A stretch of DNA of 64,000 nucleotides from Oryzias latipes. Its lineage: Eukaryota > Chordata > Actinopteri > Beloniformes > Adrianichthyidae. The notes under the pieces are model-generated. The model did no database searches and had not been told where the DNA came from. It saw nothing but the letters and a program-made list of their open reading frames with translations. How positions within the stretch are numbered: position 1 is the first letter of the stretch; every line of letters starts with the position of its first letter. The translations under genes and the position numbers were made by a program. This document shows, piece by piece, positions 48,001-57,519 of the stretch. The stretch covers positions 17,677,354 to 17,741,353 of the forward strand of contig NC_019876.2 in the NCBI RefSeq assembly GCF_002234675.1, given 5' to 3'.

Positions 48001-48869
48001 TTTGAAGTAAACCCTTGAGTTTGTGGGTATTTGTAACACCCATCAGGTAATGTCCTCACATAAGATCTGTCTCTGTTTCAGGGCCAGTACAAGTTCAAAT
48101 GTCCCGCTTTAAAGGAGGGAACTCTGGTGAGGTGTGATGCTGTCTGGTCTTACAAAGAGGTGCGGCGTCTGGCGGTCCTGACAGCTGAAGAGATGCAGCA
48201 CTTTGAGGAGACTATGGCTCATATAGCTGCCGCTGAGTTCTGTGACTTCAAAGCTGTAAGAACCTCCATACTTTCTCTACTTTAATAGGCAGCTGTGATC
48301 AGCCTCCAAATGATTGGAGCCTGTAAATATTGAATTACCTGCAGCAACATAACAGAGAATTTTCTTTCCTCAAATAATATAAAAGTAAATTTTATTTTCC
48401 TTGTGTGTCACAGTGTCCTGGTTGTAAGACCTATGTTGAGAGGGAGGACCTGACGAATCTCTGTGTGCAGTGCACAGTGTGCAAGTCTGACAAGAAGGTG
48501 GCGTTTCATTTCTGCTGGCAGTGTTTTAAGCCATGGAAAGGAAAGGCGCCCCGCTCTGATCGTTGTGGCAACGATGGCTGCATCAACCAAGATCTGGAGC
48601 TTCTCAGGATCTGCAAAACAACCAAACTCTTTCATGTGAAAGGGGTGGGGGCTTGCCCCTCCATCCGGGCCTGTCCCACCTGTGGTCAGAAAGTGGAGCA
48701 CGACAGGACTGGCTGCAAGAACGTCATCTGTAATCGCTGCCAGGTGGAGTTCTGCTTCTTGTGCTTGAAGAAGACTGCAGATTGTCTGAAGACAAGCTCC
48801 CACTTTAAACCATGCAGTGAAAAAGTGGCTCCCAGACAAACCTCCATCCCTGTGTGGCACCGAAGCTGA
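42083..48869 (+). CDS. RBR-type E3 ligase-like protein (RBR-G)
   Basis: Four exons, 42083-42170, 47143-47243, 48082-48255 and 48414-48869; phases 1/0/0; 272 residues. Exon 1 gives a short N-terminus (YDPKDTTLKFVKRPDDLDPL). Exons 2-3 give an atypical RING1 (SCGHAVTPESLTGWCRSLL ... FKCPALKEG, CDAVWSYKEV) in which I do not see the usual first CxxC pair. Exon 4 holds an IBR (CPGCKTYV ... FCWQCFKPWKG ... CGNDGC) and a RING2/Rcat (RACPTCGQKVEHDRTGCKNV ... CNRCQVEFCFLC) with Cys222 at the place of the RBR catalytic cysteine. It ends VAPRQTSIPVWHRS. By family, an E2-bound modifier would pass to Cys222 and then to substrate; the actual E2, modifier and target are unknown. Intron 1 carries a whole copia element in the sense direction. 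Confidence 0.82.
42291..42550 (+). repeat. copia 5' LTR
   Basis: 260 bp, starts TGTTGACAAATGG and ends CCTGCTAACA. AATAAAG in the middle is a likely polyadenylation signal of the element. Confidence 0.95.
42684..46730 (+). CDS. copia gag-pol polyprotein (1348 codons)
   Basis: Part of the fossil element at 42291-47076. Domains in copia order: gag region (to ~215), CCHC zinc knuckle (~224-240), aspartic protease (~315), integrase with HHCC and core (~455-640), reverse transcriptase (~880-1120), RNase H (~1190-1330). Integrase preceding RT separates Ty1/copia from Ty3/gypsy. The frame is single and uninterrupted. Confidence 0.95.
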   Translation: MTNRTKIKWPTFDGRAEEYELWEERMLCCMHSAGLKQTILNEPAGPLSVEEQARDNKLNADAYCALAPLLDNTSLGLIFRDTKDKGRESLKVLREHYIGKGRPRIVSLYITLTSLKKADTETVTEYVIRAEQIITALKSAGEAPSEGLMMAMIMRGLPEKYKPFTLMVTHSSADMKLGEFKAKLRNFEASEDIDPVADETGERVLKARAAPKKKSGPSTDLVCWRCGEKGHRKDDCSKKAWCSSCKSTSHTDKACRKKERGRGSRCARAQDDCCDSRSHKVDCRRDDTRGAAEKEDFTFKTETKDASRAAQQIQIKGLVVDTGASSHIINDRSRFKSFDSTFKPERHSMELADGKRTFGLAQGRGDAQVCLLDSKGRRCTVTLKNALYIPSFPQELFSVKCATANGAKVHFDEGKDVLEVPDGTKFTIHVFKRMYYLQTDFGENDVCNVSYDIQTWHEIMGHCNYEDILRLQDVTVGMHIKGAKRKPDKECDVCIKGKFTRTRNRNPTDKVKTQLELVNTDLAGPVNNESIDGFKYMQSFTDVFTGAVFVYFLKAKSDATQATEKFLADVAPYGTVKCIRSDNGTEFTSKEFQTLLRKNKIRHEMSCPYSPHQNGVAEREGRTLFEMARCKLIDSNLPKSLWHYAIQEAAYTRNRCFNKHTGTTPYTALTGKRCDLAKMHKFGSVCYAYQQDRGKLDSKCEKGLFVGHDKGSPAFLVYYPSTGKVQKHRLVKFITKTTCENETQTQELDVDSLGDCEEREALQPSCPITDEQTDDLQSPENDAEEHPRVMTQVSSSRKYPTRERKPPGYLKDYIQGDAKEEDSMLTSIDYCYRTVCGVPLTFKEAMSSTESGKWKRAMDEEIKSLEDNQTFTLTTLPEGRKTVGGRWVYSIKENNDGHEQYKARFVAKGYSQRAGIDFDETFSPTANLTSVRVVMQKAAQDNLTLHQMDVKTAYLHAPIDRDIYMEQPEGYEKGEGNLVCKLKKSIYGLKQSGRNWNEMLHTCLTDNNFTQNPADHCVYTKESKQGEKVIIVIWVDDLILAASNIKSLNQVKALLSTRFKMKDLGQLKHFLGIYFSQSDGCVKMSQERYVEKILKRFDMQECRTRETPCDQKLNYSEDAPKMADVKTYREAVGSLIYLATCTRPDLCFVVSKLSQHFADPTDEHWVTVKHVLRYLRGTANKQLCFRKSSEGLGLQAYSDADWGADTSDRRSTTGYCVTMSKDSSLISWKTKKQPTVALSTCEAEYMALALTIQECIYLEQLLKGMDTHEYLKSVVYEDNQGTIALVRNPVNRQRCKHVDIKYHFIRSTIRDGKISLVYCPTEDMVADVMTKPVTKLKLMRFSQIMFGE
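46817..47076 (+). repeat. copia 3' LTR
   Basis: Same 260 bp as the 5' LTR, with a short purine-rich tract (GTGGGAG) just before it. Confidence 0.95.
47638..48045. repeat. Probable LINE-tail-like repeat in RBR-G intron 2
   Basis: TAGATTAGATAAGAATTTAT and CCCAACATGGGGAAATTC are phrases of a common fish repeat end. No intact ORF. Borders are approximate. Confidence 0.4.
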
Positions 48870-48889
48870 ACTGATTCTAAAAATGTTGC

Positions 48890-50100
48890 CTTTACATTAA
48901 AATGGATTTGAAAAATATTGATTGGCCAGCTTGTTGTTAATATAAACACACACAAAAAAGAAAAAAAGTGGCAATTTGTGACCGATTTTTTTTAAGAACT
49001 TGGGTACTTACTAAATAATTTCCTATTACCGTACTTTACATATGTAAAAAATATAATTAACAACTACAGAGCAATTTTCCCATAAAATACTTTTAAAATA
49101 AAATACAATTCTTCTGTTTTCATTGTTTCTTCGCCACAATCGCCACATGTTTGTTCTTTTAAATCCTGTTCGTAAAATATAAGCAGGTTGCATAAACATT
49201 TATATTTGAACTTGACAACTGGTAACTAATCAAATCAGCCAGCAGATTTCTTTTTATTTTGTATGTTTTTTTTTGAGACAAACTATTTCCTTCTTTTAAA
49301 ATGGCGTATACTTGTATAGCGCTTTCCTATCTTCTTAGAAGGCCGAAATGGCTGTAAAGTCATGCATTTACCCTCTGCAACCGTCTGTTTGTTTTTTTCT
49401 CTTTTAACAGTAAAGACAAACTACTATTAAACACCTTCAAGTCCAAAAACAGGTTTGTTGCTTCCCCCCTCTGGTTTAAACAGGCAAAAATGTTGTAGTA
49501 CCGGTACAACACTGTCTGTCTTCCTCATGTGGCCTACATAGCATCCTTTATTTTATTAAAAAAAAAAAAAAAAGCTTTACCACAGTTTTAAAGTTGCTTT
49601 TTACAGAAAGGTAAAGCCATTTCTCTGTCAGTCACTTAAAGTTTCCGGCTAGAGAGTCCATAAACTATTCAAACCCATAGTTTTCTCTGAACACACTGTT
49701 GCATTTGCCAAATGCATGGGCTGTTTATGATAATGTAAGAAGGACACTGATCCCCTCATTAGTATAGCTTTTATTCAAATTTAACATGAAGGTTTGAAAA
49801 CTGAATTTAGCATTTAAAGTTTTGGTTTAAAACAAGCATATTAATCATGACCAGTTATTGTGATACCTTTTTGAAAAATCCTTGAAACATTGTAATTTAG
49901 TAGAGCCTCTCCAGTTTTTTTTTTAAAGATAATTTTCACATCTTTTAACTTCAAATGTGGTTTGTTTTTGGATGTCTATATTTTTATTTTGTCTTTACAC
50001 ATCTGATGTTTAGTTTAAAACATAAAAACTGTCTCAATTTTTGTGATTTTTACTAAAAAAACTGTCAAAATTTGCTACTCACAATTTCTCTAGATAAAAA
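48890..50100. other. Intergenic, repeats only
   Basis: AT-rich DNA downstream of RBR-G with a SINE fragment at 49300-49366 and poly-A near 49557-49573. No gene seen. Confidence 0.5.
49300..49366 (-). repeat. SINE tail fragment
   Basis: AATGGCGTATACTTGTATAG and GGCTGTAAAGTC are the tail of the SINE family at 4499-4768, truncated. Confidence 0.6.
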
Positions 50101-50109
50101 AGGCAACCT

Positions 50110-51480
50110 TGAGGTTTCCATTCTGGCTTTAAATCTCTACACAGCACTGAGTCCGCTCTGTTCAGGGTGTTTAACGACATCCTTTTAGCTACAGATGCTG
50201 GGGACTATGGGGTTCTGGTGCTACTGGATCTTACAGCTGCACTAGATCACAACATCTTGATCTCCAAATAACACCAACTGGTAGGCATCCGTGGCACTGC
50301 TCTGCAGTGGTTTAGGTCATATTTGGAAGATAGAACGTTCTGTGTAAATCTCAATAATGTTCAGTCTTCCTTTGCTTCTCTATTGTACGAGGTCCCGCAG
50401 GGTTCAATCCTCGGGCCTCTGCTATTCTCCCTCTACTTACTCCCCCTGGGTTCCATTCTTAGAGAGCACAACTGTGCTTTTCATTGCTACGGAGATCATA
50501 CCCAGATATGTGCGCCATAGACCAACAAGGATGCCGACTCAATCAGCTCTTTATTTGAGTGCTTGGAGGAATTAAGAGGCCGGATGGCTCTTAACTTTCT
50601 CCATTTAAATGAGGAAAAGACAGAAGTGATTGTATTTGGTCCCAGTAGCAACAATGGATCACTCCCTATAACCCTTGTGCTATCCTAGGCACTTTAATGT
50701 TGGGAGTTGGGTCATCTAGACCCACTAGACAGTTCTCTGAACCTTTTTTCCACAATGATCTGTGATCTTCACTGGTGTCCATGGATTACATGAAATCCTC
50801 TTCACCTTTATCCACCTTTGTCATGGTAGGGAGAACACATCAATGCAAGGGTGGGGTCATCTAAGATAACACAAGGGTTAAATCTACTGTCACAAACTTA
50901 GGAGTGAAGATGGACCATGGTTTTAATTTGGACGAGCAGATCAGCTCAGTGGTGAGATCCATCTTTTTTCAGTTAAGGCAGCTGGCTAAAGTCAAATTGT
51001 TTTTATCAAGAAAACACTTTGAGATGGTAATCCACACCTTTGTTACAACTCTGCTGGATTACTGTAACTCTCTACTTTGGTATCTCTCACTCGTCCTTGT
51101 CCCGCCTCGAGCTGGTGCAGGACCCTGCTGCACATTTGTTAACTGGAACGTGGAAGAGGGAGCATATTACACCAGTTCTGGCTTTTCTACACTGGCTGCC
51201 TGTCCATTTTAGAGTTCACTTTAAAATTATTTTATTTGTTTTTAAATCTTTAAATGGTCCTGCTCCGCCCTACCTCCCTGAGCTGCTACCGCTGCATTTC
51301 CCTTCTCGCTCGCTTAGATCAGCTGACTAGCTGTATGTGCCAAGCACACGGCGGAAGCTCAGAGGGGATAGGGCATTTGCCGTTGCTGGCCCCAGCTTGT
51401 GGAATGCACTGCCTATGCAGGTTAGGCAGGTTAGCCAGTTCAGTGAATGATTCTAATTACAAGTTGACAACTCACTACCC
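50110..51480 (+). mobile_element. L2/CR1-group LINE reverse transcriptase, broken
   Basis: Frames read STESALFRVFNDILLATDAG, VLVLLDLTAALDHNIL, GIRGTALQWFRSYLEDRTF and VPQGSILGPLLFSLYLLPL, the pattern of fish L2-like RTs. The catalytic YADD is degraded (CYGDH), with several stops and frameshifts. A MITE (50669-50880) is inserted. The 3' part resumes at ~50881 and ends near 51480. Confidence 0.8.
50669..50880. mobile_element. MITE copy 5, inserted in the LINE
   Basis: Ends ACCCTTGTGCTATCCTAG and GATAACACAAGGGT with TA flanks; it splits the LINE frame between GPSSNNGSLP and the 3' RT portion. Confidence 0.88.
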
Positions 51481-51511
51481 CTGAAGTGATTTTCTGATAT
51501 TGTTAACAACT

Positions 51512-51898
51512 AGAAATGAAAGTAAAAAAAGTCCCCTGTGACAACAGATCTGCATAAAAGGAAAATGAACCTTCAGCTGAAACAGAAATACCAGAGAGTT
51601 CTGGTATCTGGTATTCCAGAAAGTTCTAGGATTGTTTTTGACTTTTTCATGACAGTAAATGATTTGACTTTTGTAAAGTTACTAATAAGCCCACAAACAA
51701 GCTTTAATGACAGAACTTTGGCTGCTTGAATAGAAATACATTGAAAGTGAATGATTTTATTTAATCAATTTTTTGAACACAGCTCACATGACTCCAGATA
51801 CCGTACTGACATACGGGGGCAAAGAGCTGGATTCAGACTCCAAACCTCTGGGAGAATATGGACTCAAACCCAAGGCTCTGATCCAGATTTACTTTTAA
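51512..51898 (+). pseudogene. UbL pseudogene lacking exon 1
   Basis: The 5' flank (AAAGTCCCCTGTGAC ... CTTCAGCTGAAACAGAAATA) matches the leader of UbL-I at 55258-55335, but the first coding exon is gone and intron-like DNA follows at once (resembling 55605-55660). Exon 2 (51783-51898) survives: AHMTPDTVLTYGGKELDSDS, KPLGEYGLKPKALIQ, then IYF and stop. Where UbL-I continues MVVTVHGG, this copy ends early, so GlyGly is absent. It sits 380 bp upstream of RBR-H, mirroring UbL-I before RBR-K. Confidence 0.75.
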
Positions 51899-52178
51899 TA
51901 GAAACATAGACATGGCCACAAGGCCATTACTTTTAGCCAAGGGTTGGCAATAATCTTTTTCAGTCTTTTCAGCCAAATGACTCCATCTTTACATAATTTG
52001 CTGCACGTGATAAAATGAACTCGATACTCTGTTGTGTTTTTGCTGGTAAGGAACCCCCACATAGTTATGCTTTGTCTGCAGCCAACAACAAAATTTCTCC
52101 ATCAAGCATTTACAGGAATCGGAGGCTTGTCTTCCATTGAAATGACTGGAGGCGGAGTTTATTATAAAGCTGTTTTGC

Positions 52179-52190
52179 TTTCACTTTTTC
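52179..52190 (+). promoter_or_regulatory. IRF-like motif before RBR-H
   Basis: TTTCACTTTTTC (reverse GAAAAAGTGAAA) is close to an ISRE/PRDI-type site, 89 bp upstream of the start at 52279. The aligned position before RBR-K reads TTTCACTGTTTTC (59006-59018). Confidence 0.35.
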
Positions 52191-52278
52191 ACATGAATGG
52201 AAGAAGACAGAGCTTAAAGAAAAATTAAAACAGTTTGGTCATTTTGCTCCAGGACTTTATAAAACTAATTTCCGCACA

Positions 52279-53655
52279 ATGGGTGGAAACAAAATAAGTA
52301 ATATGGAAAAAGTCTACAATCTGACAGATACAACTTTTAAATTTGTGGATAGAGTGGATGAATTAGACTGTAAGTAACTCAAATTTTCTCCTTTTGTTCT
52401 TTGTTTTAAAGCTTTGCTTTATTGTGGGAAAATTTTGTTTGCTTTTACTCTATCTTGATTGTTACTCTATCTCTGATTGTTTTGTGTCAGTTCTCTGTGA
52501 AGAATTTGCGTCTCCCAGAGCAGAGATGTCCTGTGGTCATGCTGTGACTCCCATGTCTCTCACCAACTGGTGCCGCTTGCTCCTTGAAAAGGTTTGGGAT
52601 CATTTTCCATCTTCAAAATGATAAGAAACATCTGACTTATGTCAACAAAAAGCTTAAAATCATCATCATTTATTTGAGCTTTGATCATGTGATTGTTCAT
52701 CAAGTAACAAAGATCTTTTGATTTTTACACGTTTCCAAAAAAACAGAAATTATGTAGACCAAGTTGTTGTATTTTGCTTTACAAGACTGGTTTTACAGCA
52801 ATTATTAAGATAATGTCTTTGAAACTGTTTTTTTTACTTGCAAATAATAGATTTTTTTTAAATTAATTGTATATTTTGTCAGTCTTCAAAGTTGTTCTAA
52901 TCTTTGATTTTAATGAGATGCATTAATGTTCCTGTGCAGGGGGAGAGCCGGTTTGTTTGTGGCATGAGTGGCTGTGATAAGGAGTGGTCTTATGAGGAGG
53001 TCTGTAAAATGGCTCTACTGACCCCTGAGGAGAAGGAGTACTTTGAAAAAACTATGGAAAGCATCGCTGAAAGAGAAAGGAGGAAAAATACTAAATCAGT
53101 GAGTATCTTAGTTAAAGGACAATATTTTCAAAACTACGAAGAACCCTAAAGTTTTTACTGATTTGTCCTTCATCTTATCAATAATCACAGTGCCCTGAAT
53201 GCAAAGTTCCTGTGACGAGGAAAGATGAGTCAAACCTGAGTGTGCGTTGCCAAAATTGCACAAACAAAAAGGGACAGGCCTACGAGTTCTGCTGGCAGTG
53301 TCTGAAAGAATGGAAGGGTCCACAGCCACGCACAGACTGCTGTGATAATGACGGCTGCTTCAGTGAAGCTCTGACAACTCTGAGGAACTGCCCAGATATC
53401 GTCTTTGAATCGGTTCCAAATGCTTCAGGGTGTCCCTGCATCCGGGCCTGTCCCACCTGTGGATCTCTGCTGCAGCACAGTTCAAAAAACTGTAAAAATG
53501 TTGTGTGCCCTCGTTGTAAGGTTCAGTTTTGTTTTTTGTGTGTAAAAGTCACAGCTGAATGTCGAAAATTAAGTCACTCTTACATAACGTGCGTCAGTGG
53601 AGTCGCCCCCAGACAAACCTCCATCCCTGTGTGGCATCAAAACCCAACATCATAA
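52279..53655 (+). CDS. RBR-type E3 ligase-like protein (RBR-H)
   Basis: Four exons, 52279-52369, 52491-52591, 52940-53098 and 53191-53655; phases 1/0/0; 271 residues. The N-terminus MGGNKISNMEKVYN is followed by DTTFKFVDRVDELD. The atypical RING1 is SCGHAVTPMSLTNWCRLLL plus FVCGMSGCDKEWSYEEV. The linker is TPEEKEYFEKTMESIAERE. The IBR is CPECKVPV ... FCWQCLKEWKG ... CDNDGC, and RING2 is RACPTCGSLLQHSSKNCKNV ... CPRCKVQFCFLC with Cys218 as the presumed thioester cysteine. It ends APRQTSIPVWHQNPTS. AATAAA at 53863 may serve as its polyadenylation signal. The closest relative in the window is RBR-K. Ligase activity is inferred from the domain pattern only. Confidence 0.85.
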
Positions 53656-53659
53656 ACGG

Positions 53660-55250
53660 CACACTTTTGCGCATTTGAGTGTTTTTGCAACATAGCTGCA
53701 CTTTAAAATATAGTCTACCGCATGAAACATGGCCTCTTTAAAATAGAGGAGATGGCCCATACAGACCTGTTAACCTTCATCATAAATGTCTGTGTTATTG
53801 TTTCATAGTAGGCGTTTGTTTACTAAGATGTGGTTTAGATCAAATCTTTGCATTTGTAGTTTAATAAAATCAAATCTATAAACTAAAAAAGGAGTGTTTT
53901 CCATGATTGCGTTTATTACTGTTTTACTTGGTGTTTTTTTGTGCATCAGCACAAACTTATAACCACTGTCAACATTCAACATTAACCATCTAACTTGGAG
54001 TTTCAGATTTATAACCCAGCCTGACACTTTCTTCATCTCTAGAACATTTTTAGTGAACTCTTACCACTTAAAATTCATTCCTGTTTCCATGATGAAACAA
54101 CTTGAATCTGGTTGCAATCTCTAAGCCTTGTTTCTCTCTTATTTTTGTTCCCTCAAACATCTACTTTTCTTGTTTTGATCAAATAATTTTCAAAATAACT
54201 CAGTCCAGAATTTTTTCCAATGTCTGAAAGATGGTTTCTTCCACCAAACAGGAGTTCTGAAGACACCAGATATTTAAACTCTCCATTCTCTAATCCTGAA
54301 CAGCCACCAAGACAAAGATCCTACACAGCGAACAGAGCTCTGCACTCTGCACTCTGCACTCTACAACAACAAAAAATACTTCAAACTTCTCAACACCCAA
54401 CACAGAAAGGCTTTTAAAAAAATCCTTAAACAATGGTCATGACACTACAATAGAGTTCATTCTATGTTCTATGGCTTTTTTTATTCTCTCTCTTCCTACA
54501 AACACACATTTCTCCTCTGCTTTTTCAACTAGGAATAGTCAGATTTCCACTGGCACCCTGTAGGTCAACTGCTGCAGTGGTGGTTGTTGTTAATCTGGGC
54601 CACAACCGATCTGGGATTAAAGTTCTGTTTGTGATTTACATGATTCATTGGTTTTATTGGTTCTACTCGAAATTGAGCTTTTTGGACAATTCCATGTTAA
54701 TTGTAGAATTTTTGTATAATATAATGAAAACATATTTATATTAAGCATTGCAACAAAAACCATTTTAAAGAAAAAATAACAGAGCAAATTGTAAAGTAGA
54801 AAAAAACCCATCAAAGGGTAAAAATAAAATATAAGTATACATATATTTGTTTGTTGACTGGTACGAAGCCCAATGAGAAGACTGTTGTTGTGATTTTTGG
54901 CTATCTAAAAAAATTGGTTTTGATTTGAATTGAACTGACGGTTTAAACTAGGCCACTTTAAGCATAATTCTTTCAACAATTCGTGATTATACTAGATATT
55001 CCTGGATCCACTTTTGTCCCAGGAAAGTCTGGGACTTCACAGTAGTTTATTAATAACAAATGGATTTATCTTAAGCCTCCTCTTTCTTATTTCCCTGTTT
55101 TTTTTTTCAAAGGCTGAGACATGAGATCTATTACACATTTAAAATCGTGTTGCTATATAAACACAAGTAAACAAGCCATGTTGTTTCACCTGCAAAGCTT
55201 TGAAAATAAATTTATACCCCTCAAGTCATAATCTCGGATTGGTTACAACT
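53660..55250. other. Intergenic, no gene seen
   Basis: AT-rich 3' flank of RBR-H up to the UbL-I leader. No domain-bearing ORF or clear transposon. Confidence 0.5.
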
Positions 55251-55253
55251 GTA

Positions 55254-55266
55254 ACTGAAAGTAAAA
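55254..55266 (+). promoter_or_regulatory. IRF-like motif before UbL-I
   Basis: ACTGAAAGTAAAA lies about 95 bp upstream of the start at 55357. The matching spot before the UbL pseudogene reads AGAAATGAAAGTAAA (51512-51526). The consensus fit is partial. Confidence 0.3.
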
Positions 55267-55356
55267 AAGTCCCCTGTGACGACAGATCTTTGCTGTTTAA
55301 AAGAATAAACCTTCAGCTGAAACAGAGATACCAGAGAGAAAGAAGGCAGACACACG

Positions 55357-55911
55357 ATGGTCGCTCAGGGAGATGTTTTTGTTGTGGCTCCGAGGTCTTT
55401 TGGGGGCATTCAGAGACCGGTGGTTCAGGTCAAAGTGAGGAGTTTTGATGGTGTGGAGGTACCGGTGGACTTGGCAGAGTCTGAGGACGATATGAAGAAA
55501 ATGACTGTCCAAGAGTTAAAGGATAAAATACAAAGAGTTCGTGGCAACCCAGGTACAGTTTAATTTCCAGACAACCTGTAGATTTGATTAAATCTCTCTC
55601 TTTTAATAAGTTCTAAGATTTTTTTTGACTTCTTCATAAGAGTAAATGATTTGACTTTAAAGATACAGAGCCAGCAAACAAGCTGTAATTATTTGGCGGC
55701 TTGAATAGAAATGAATTGAAAGTGAATGATTATTTTATCATATTTTTTCTCTCATGTTTTGAACACAGCTCACATGACTCCAGATGCTGTACTGACATAC
55801 GGAGGCAAACGGCTGGATTCAGACTCCAAACCTCTGGGAGAATACGGACTCAAACCCAAGGCTCTGATCCAGATGGTGGTGACCGTCCACGGAGGAGGAC
55901 TCAGACACTGA
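55357..55911 (+). CDS. Ubiquitin-like modifier precursor (UbL-I)
   Basis: Two exons, 55357-55552 and 55769-55911, joined in phase 1, give 112 residues. An N-terminal extension (MVAQGDVFVVAPRSFGG) precedes the fold: VVQVKVRSFDGVEVPVDL, then MTVQELKDKIQ. Exon 2 encodes VLTYGGKRLDSDSKPLGE and YGLKPKALIQMVVTVHGG. Tyr-to-GlyGly is 18 residues, as in ubiquitin. K27, K29 and K48 positions are kept. Ubiquitin I44 is Thr here, so the usual hydrophobic patch is altered. GlyGly (107-108) is followed by GLRH, a short tail for removal (with a third Gly that makes the cut site ambiguous). Its nearest relative is the pseudogene at 51.5 kb, and the next gene downstream is RBR-K. Confidence 0.82.
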
Positions 55912-56489
55912 CAGACCACGATCACCGGCTCTTCCTGATCCCCTTTGCAGACTCATCAAATTACTGCATTACCACTAATTGCTACTGAAATTACAAGTTG
56001 ATTTTCAACAAAATGCTGTTGTTCACCTTTGAGCATATCCAGTAATAGGTCACCACTTCTTCTTTAGAGGTATTGCGTTGTAAAATTTACCTGGATTCTA
56101 GCAAAGAACTAATATTGAGTGTTATGAAAGCTTTTGAATCAAAAGCTACCAAACAACAAAGATTAAAAGCATCCCATATATTCAAAGTTTAACAAAATAT
56201 TTTTTTGACCCTAAAGCCAGGTTCTGCTTCCACCAGCAGCTCCTGAAACATCATCTGCAATGTGAAAACTCCAATTTCTATGTAAGATAAAATGAAGAAA
56301 AACCTGAAAACACTAAATCCTCCTGAGATCTAAATGAAAATTGTATTTTTAAATGCAACTTTATTTGTGATTTACTGACTTTTTAGAGCAGGAAAAATAA
56401 TGTAAAACTTTTTTTGTTCTGATTTTTCCAAAATTATCGTAGACAACAGAAAAATATTAACTGTCAAAAATGAATTACTCCTTGAAAGC

Positions 56490-57510
56490 TGTGAGGGTTC
56501 TACCTTTGGATTTCTGTTGTGTTTTTTTCTTCAATGTTTTGTTTTCCATGTTAGTCTCACCAGGTTCTGGTTGTTCATCCACACTTCATTCAGTTAATTA
56601 TGTATATAGTTTTTGGTTTTTCAGTGCTCTGCTTTGTCAAACCTTTGTTTTTTTTGTTACTCCCATGGGTTTTTGTAATGTTCAGGTCAGTTTATTAAAT
56701 GTTAAGTTTCTGTCTCCAAGCCTGGTTCCCTCTATTATGGGTCCTTCATCTGCAGTTCATGACACAATCATCTGACCACCTTGGACCCAGTCGGAGAGTT
56801 TTTCGTACAGAGGCAGCGTTTTCTGCCACTGCAGTCCGCGTCAGATGGGTAATCTTGCAGCCGTTGAATCCTGCCGTTCCACATCCACCTAATCTGTTCC
56901 TGAGGGGGGTTGCTGGGACCCTCCTCCAAGTTTCCTGTTCCTGTGGAGGGTCACTGGGGCTGCTCCTATTCATGCATCTGTATCTGAGGAGGGTTACTGG
57001 AACCACTCCTTTATGTTCTTATCACGTTGGAGGGTTTGATGGGGCTGCTTCTCTTCAAGACTGTTCCAGAGGAGATTCACCAGGGCTGCTCCCCTTCATG
57101 TTTCTTGTCCCTGGGGAGAGCTGTAGGGACTGCTCCTCTGAGGATGGGTCCTCTGATAACCCTCACATCTGTTTCACTGCAGGAACTCTAACTGTTTATC
57201 TTATGTTTTGGGTTTACTCCAGATCCCCTTCCTCCAAAGTGTGTTTGGTTTGGGAATCTGTGATCTGCTCTTTTGGGGTGGGGTACATTGAGGGTTCTGC
57301 TTTTGGAGTTTTGTGACATTTTGGGTTTTTGCCATGTTTTATTTTTCCTGTTGGGCTAACCAGATTCTGGTTAATCATCCACAGCTGTGTCCAAGTGTCT
57401 GGTTTTCAGTTCTTCAGTGTCAGGTCCTTTGCTCTGTCGGTCTTTGTGTTGCTCCCATGGTTTTTGTCATGTTCTTGTCAATTAATTAAATGTTAAGTTT
57501 AATTAATCTG
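56490..57510. repeat. Direct-repeat-flanked block, possible old LTR-type element
   Basis: About 190 bp at 56520-56705 recurs diverged in the same direction at 57315-57505 (shared phrases: GGTTCTGG/GATTCTGGTT, TCCCATGG.TTTTTGT, ATTAAATGTTAAGTT). The ~600 bp between is unlike its surroundings and has no recognisable protein. It could be a decayed non-autonomous LTR-type element or a simple duplication. It is old and clearly broken. Confidence 0.3.
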
Positions 57511-57519
57511 ACCATAGAA

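Noticed and set aside
52279-52305. N-myristoylation of RBR-H and RBR-K (MGGNKIS)
   Set aside because: Gly2 is present, but the sixth residue is Ile instead of the preferred Ser/Thr, so the fit is poor.
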